Shown: one piece after another, positions 14,856 through 17,070 of the stretch
How the letters are laid out: each line of letters opens with the position of its first letter
How positions within the stretch are numbered: position 1 is the first letter of the stretch
Assembly: GCA_017553245.1 (NCBI GenBank)
Contig: JAFZMT010000110.1
Location: 1-17,070 of the forward strand
Length of the DNA: 17,070 nucleotides
Origin: Methanomicrobium sp.
Lineage (GTDB): Archaea; Halobacteriota; Methanomicrobia; Methanomicrobiales; Methanomicrobiaceae
Direction of reading: 5' to 3'
Position numbers and translations under genes: made by a program
Notes under the pieces: generated by a model
Told to the model about the DNA's origin: nothing
What the model saw: the letters and a program-made list of their open reading frames with translations, nothing else
The model's database searches: none

Positions 14856-14922
14856 TTTTGCACCCTGCATTTTTACATTCTTTATATTTACAGTCTTTAT
14901 TTTTACAGTCTTTATTTTTACA
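14848..14922 (-). repeat. Five 15-bp tandem repeats running into the USP pseudogene start codon
   Basis: On the - strand, units begin at 14922, 14907, 14892, 14877 and 14862, with consensus TGTAAAAATAAAGAC. The first two are identical, the third differs slightly, the fourth (TGTAAAAATGCAGGG) supplies the ribosome binding site and an ATG, and the fifth (TGCAAAAATGGGATA) contains the start codon at 14855-14853. Confidence 0.85.
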
Positions 14923-15131
14923 TCCTGCTATCGCAGATTCCGCTGCGCAACGCCTGCGCAACATTAACGTTAAACCGACGGCGACAATTATTCTGTCCGT
15001 GAATAATTATTTGTATTTTAATCCTTTAATGGTTCTTAAACCCGCAATGTTTCCGATATGGGATGATAATCTTTAAAATCGTCAAAAATCAGCAGAAGTA
15101 ATCAAAAATACAAAAATCAGTAAAAAGTATT
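14923..15131. other. Non-coding stretch between the USP pseudogene and FKBP gene
   Basis: I see no credible gene here. It holds a direct repeat TGCGCAAC (14944-14951 and 14955-14962), a palindrome TTAACGTTAA (14964-14973) and AT-rich sequence that may contain the promoter of the USP pseudogene on the - strand. Confidence 0.5.
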
Positions 15132-15150
15132 GATATCGGATTCCGATATC
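15085..15150 (-). terminator. Hairpin plus T-tracts downstream of the FKBP gene
   Basis: A perfect inverted repeat, GATATCGG (15132-15139) and CCGATATC (15143-15150) with a three-base loop, lies about 48 nt after the FKBP stop. On the - strand it is followed by three T tracts of five. This looks like a terminator for the FKBP transcript. Confidence 0.6.
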
Positions 15151-15197
15151 GTCATGTCGGTTTACGGGTATTGTCGGTTTTGTAATTATTTTAGTAA

Positions 15198-15893
15198 TTA
15201 TGCTTCTTCAACAGGTGCGACATCCGCATCTTTTGCCGGCTTCTTGAAGGTCTCTTTCATCACAATCTCTTCAATGCCGTCGATTGTGTCAAAGATCTGG
15301 AATGTTGCCATGCCCTTGCCCATCATCCAGCGCTGGTCGTATGTGATTCCGGGCGGCAGCACGATTGTGAGAGTGCCGTTGTTAAGCTCCATCTCAAAGT
15401 CCTTTGCGATGAAGAGTTTGAATACCGACTTTGCCTGCTCGACCTTGTCTTCGACAATGCTCTCAATCGTGTATTTGTAGTTGAGCGCCTTGCCTGCGAG
15501 CATGTGGTTGAAATCGATGAGTGCGCGTTTGCCGACGATGTTAACCACAACACCGGTGCGACCGTCTGCCGAGACGCGGGTTCCGATTGTCGGCTTCTCC
15601 TTGAACTCCTTTGTCGAGACCGACTTGTAGAGTGTCTTGTCGCGCGGACCGTATGCCTTGTCCTCGGGGATATCGATTGTGTATTCCTTGCCGATTTCGT
15701 TTCCTTCAAGGGCTTCGTCGAGTCCCGGGATGACCTGACCGGCGCCGATGCAGATTACGAGAGGCTCATATTTTTTGCCCTCGGCATGTGTTCCGTTCTC
15801 TTTTGCCACTTCTTCGACAGTCGTATCAAAGATGATACCGTCAGCCGATCCTGTATAGTTGAGCTTTATAAAGTCGCCTTTTTTAACAGCCAT
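15198..15893 (-). CDS. FKBP-type peptidyl-prolyl cis-trans isomerase, long archaeal SlyD-like type
   Basis: Cytoplasmic proline isomerase and folding helper of 231 residues. The N-terminal FKBP half is recognisable from GDFIKLNYTGSADGIIFDTT and the active-site region VICIGAGQVIPGLDEALEGNEIGKEY. An insert-in-flap domain (about 88-128) follows AYGPRD, and IDFNHMLAGKALNYKYTI (126-143) returns to the FKBP fold. The remaining ~80 residues (about 150-231) are the additional C-terminal domain typical of the long archaeal form, ending in an acidic Ala/Glu tail. ATG 15893 has AGGTG 6 nt upstream and a TATA box at normal distance. It is a single gene with its own terminator. No key residue is obviously missing. 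Confidence 0.93.
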   Translation of the reverse strand: MAVKKGDFIKLNYTGSADGIIFDTTVEEVAKENGTHAEGKKYEPLVICIGAGQVIPGLDEALEGNEIGKEYTIDIPEDKAYGPRDKTLYKSVSTKEFKEKPTIGTRVSADGRTGVVVNIVGKRALIDFNHMLAGKALNYKYTIESIVEDKVEQAKSVFKLFIAKDFEMELNNGTLTIVLPPGITYDQRWMMGKGMATFQIFDTIDGIEEIVMKETFKKPAKDADVAPVEEA

Positions 15894-15930
15894 TAATTAC
15901 ACCTGTCTATAATACTTGGTTAAATCTACC

Positions 15931-15938
15931 TATATATG
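15931..15938 (-). promoter_or_regulatory. TATA box of the FKBP gene
   Basis: TATATATG on the + strand reads CATATATA on the - strand, about 38 nt before the FKBP ATG, giving a leader of roughly 12 nt that includes the AGGTG site. The same AT-rich block may also serve the divergent CYTH gene, whose ATG is about 40 nt away. Confidence 0.55.
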
Positions 15939-15976
15939 TGATCTTTCTTAACGGAGATGAACGGGAGCAGTAAAAG

Positions 15977-16534
15977 ATGCTGGAGATTGAGGCAAAGATA
16001 AAGATTGATTCGGGCGATTCGACCGCCGACATCGAAAAACGACTGAAAAGCGCGGGCGCCGTCTTTCTGGGCACGCAGAAGCAGAACGATTCATACTACA
16101 ATGCGCCGCACCGCGACTTCGCCGTGACGGATGAGGCTCTGCGCATACGTGTGACCGAAGATAAAACCGAACTTACCTACAAGGGCGCAAAAATCAGGGA
16201 CGGCAGCGGTAAAACGGATGCAAAGGCGCGTGAGGAGTTCAACATCGGCATTGAATCTGCGCAGACAATGGAATCCGTCCTCTTAAAACTCGGCTTCACA
16301 AAGAGCAGTGCGGTATTCAAGACGCGAAAGGAATACTCTTTTGCGGGCACCACGGTTGCTCTTGACGAAGTCACAGGTCTGGGCAGTTTCGTCGAGATCG
16401 AGGTAATCGGCGAGGATAAGGACAGCGCCCTTCGGATAATCGCGGATGTAAAGAACAGACTTGGGATAAAGGGTGAGCACATAACGCTCTCTTACCTTGA
16501 GATGATTCTTAAAAAAGAGGGATTATTGAATTAA
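15977..16534 (+). CDS. CYTH domain protein, class IV adenylate cyclase (CyaB)-like
   Basis: Small soluble tunnel-fold protein of 185 residues. The N-terminal ExExK signature is present (E3, E5, K7 in MLEIEAKIKI), followed by the CYTH pattern of basic and acidic strand residues: DSYYNAPHRDFAVTDEALRIRV, ELTYKGAK, EEFNIGIES, FKTRKEYSF, VALDEVTGLGSFVEIEV. Proteins of this kind act on triphosphate-containing substrates with metal ions. In archaea, adenylate cyclase, thiamine triphosphatase or inorganic triphosphatase activities are all possible, so 'cyclase' should not be taken as shown. ATG 15977 has GGGAG about 10 nt upstream. It is divergent from FKBP and ends 8 nt from the convergent phosphoesterase gene. 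Confidence 0.88.
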   Translation: MLEIEAKIKIDSGDSTADIEKRLKSAGAVFLGTQKQNDSYYNAPHRDFAVTDEALRIRVTEDKTELTYKGAKIRDGSGKTDAKAREEFNIGIESAQTMESVLLKLGFTKSSAVFKTRKEYSFAGTTVALDEVTGLGSFVEIEVIGEDKDSALRIIADVKNRLGIKGEHITLSYLEMILKKEGLLN

Positions 16535-16542
16535 CTTAAATT

Positions 16543-17070
16543 TCAGACCTTCAGCAGTTCAACTTCAATATCTTTGTACTCGTCGCCGAGTGTGATAAGG
16601 GCGCAGTTGCCCTGCGAAGCGGGACCCGGGTTGACCACTTTTGTGCCGTCAACCTCGATTGCGCCGACCTCCTCGTGGATATGTCCGCAGCAGACAAGCG
16701 AGTATTTCTTCATGTGCGCACGCAGTGTTTTGCTTCCTACATGGACGTTATCGCCGATTTTATCCAGCGTCTCAAACGGGGGCGCATGGCAGAGAAGAAC
16801 ATTGTGAACGTTCGGGGATGCGTGCGCTTCGGCATCGGAAAGAACCTTCTCAATCTCTTCCTCGGTAAGCTCAAACGGGGTGTTGAACGGCGTCGTATTC
16901 GATCCGCCTATACCCGTAATCGTGACATTGCCGATGGTCATGGACGCACCGTGAAGGCAGATGGCGTCCGAATCTTCGAGAGTATCGAGAATCTCTTTGG
17001 GATCGCAGTTGCCCGGGATTGCAAAGCAGGGCACGTTGAACTCTTCAAGGAACTCCTTTACGGGCTCGCA
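16543..17070 (-). CDS. Calcineurin-like metallophosphoesterase, 5'-truncated
   Basis: Two-metal phosphoesterase/phosphodiesterase lacking its start. The frame is open to the window edge; a GTG at 17034 is internal, because the preceding 12 codons (CEPVKEFLEEFN) read as normal family sequence. Metal-binding and catalytic motifs are GNCD (with Asp and Asn), LLCHAPP, and CGHIHEE, then VNPGPASQGNCALI near the end, as in YfcE-like and Icc-like archaeal enzymes. The first motif (DxHG) would lie outside the window. About 176 residues are seen. The substrate is unknown. It is convergent with the CYTH gene across only 8 bp. Confidence 0.92.
   Translation of the reverse strand, partial: CEPVKEFLEEFNVPCFAIPGNCDPKEILDTLEDSDAICLHGASMTIGNVTITGIGGSNTTPFNTPFELTEEEIEKVLSDAEAHASPNVHNVLLCHAPPFETLDKIGDNVHVGSKTLRAHMKKYSLVCCGHIHEEVGAIEVDGTKVVNPGPASQGNCALITLGDEYKDIEVELLKV

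Noticed and set aside
14683..14964. Frame encoding Cys-Lys-Asn-Lys-Asp repeats on the - strand
   Set aside because: It arises from the 15-bp repeat and then runs out of frame through the USP gene into arginine-rich nonsense; no ribosome binding site.

Overview
The window looks like a chromosomal segment of a euryarchaeon, most likely a methanogen of the Methanomicrobia. This is an inference from gene content: an archaeal pilus ATPase and membrane platform, pilins with the archaeal AISPVIG-type N terminus, a long archaeal SlyD-like FKBP, a methanogen-type USP protein, TATA boxes upstream of genes, and GGAGG/GGTGA ribosome binding sites. Genes are closely packed and the intergenic regions are AT-rich. 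Both outer genes are cut by the window edges.

Region 1 (1-4010, + strand) is a type IV pilus-like operon: the C-terminal part of a GspE/FlaI-type secretion ATPase, a FlaJ/TadC-type membrane platform of about 600 residues, and two class III signal-peptide pilin-like proteins. The first pilin has an unusually long leader with GAGC repeats. An exact-period 18-bp repeat (six units) starts on the stop codon of the second.

Region 2 (4162-8055, + strand) is a corrinoid import and activation operon: lipoprotein BtuF, permease BtuC, ATPase BtuD with an extra C-terminal domain, and the corrinoid adenosyltransferase CobO. A 17-bp tandem duplication reshaped the btuC/btuD junction.

Region 3 (8144-12059, - strand) is an energy-coupling-factor (ECF) transporter: an EcfT protein, a 749-residue fusion of substrate-binding S component plus two ATPase domains, and a free-standing paralogue of the S domain. 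Sequence deviations in the two ATPase domains all fall in one composite ATP site. Both S-encoding genes share upstream sequence elements, and GC-rich foldable islands lie in the gaps.

Region 4 (12417-14855, - strand) has a small USP protein coupled to an SLC13/ArsB-NhaD-type ion transporter, then a second USP-family gene interrupted by an in-frame TAA. Short tandem repeats of 13 and 15 bp flank these genes.

Region 5 (15198-17070) has an FKBP-type prolyl isomerase (-), a CYTH/CyaB-like protein (+) and a 5'-truncated metallophosphoesterase (-). I saw no tRNA, rRNA, CRISPR array, transposase or phage gene. The most notable items are the S-A-A ECF fusion with its asymmetric ATP sites, the paired upstream elements, the interrupted USP gene, and short tandem duplications sitting on start or stop codons.
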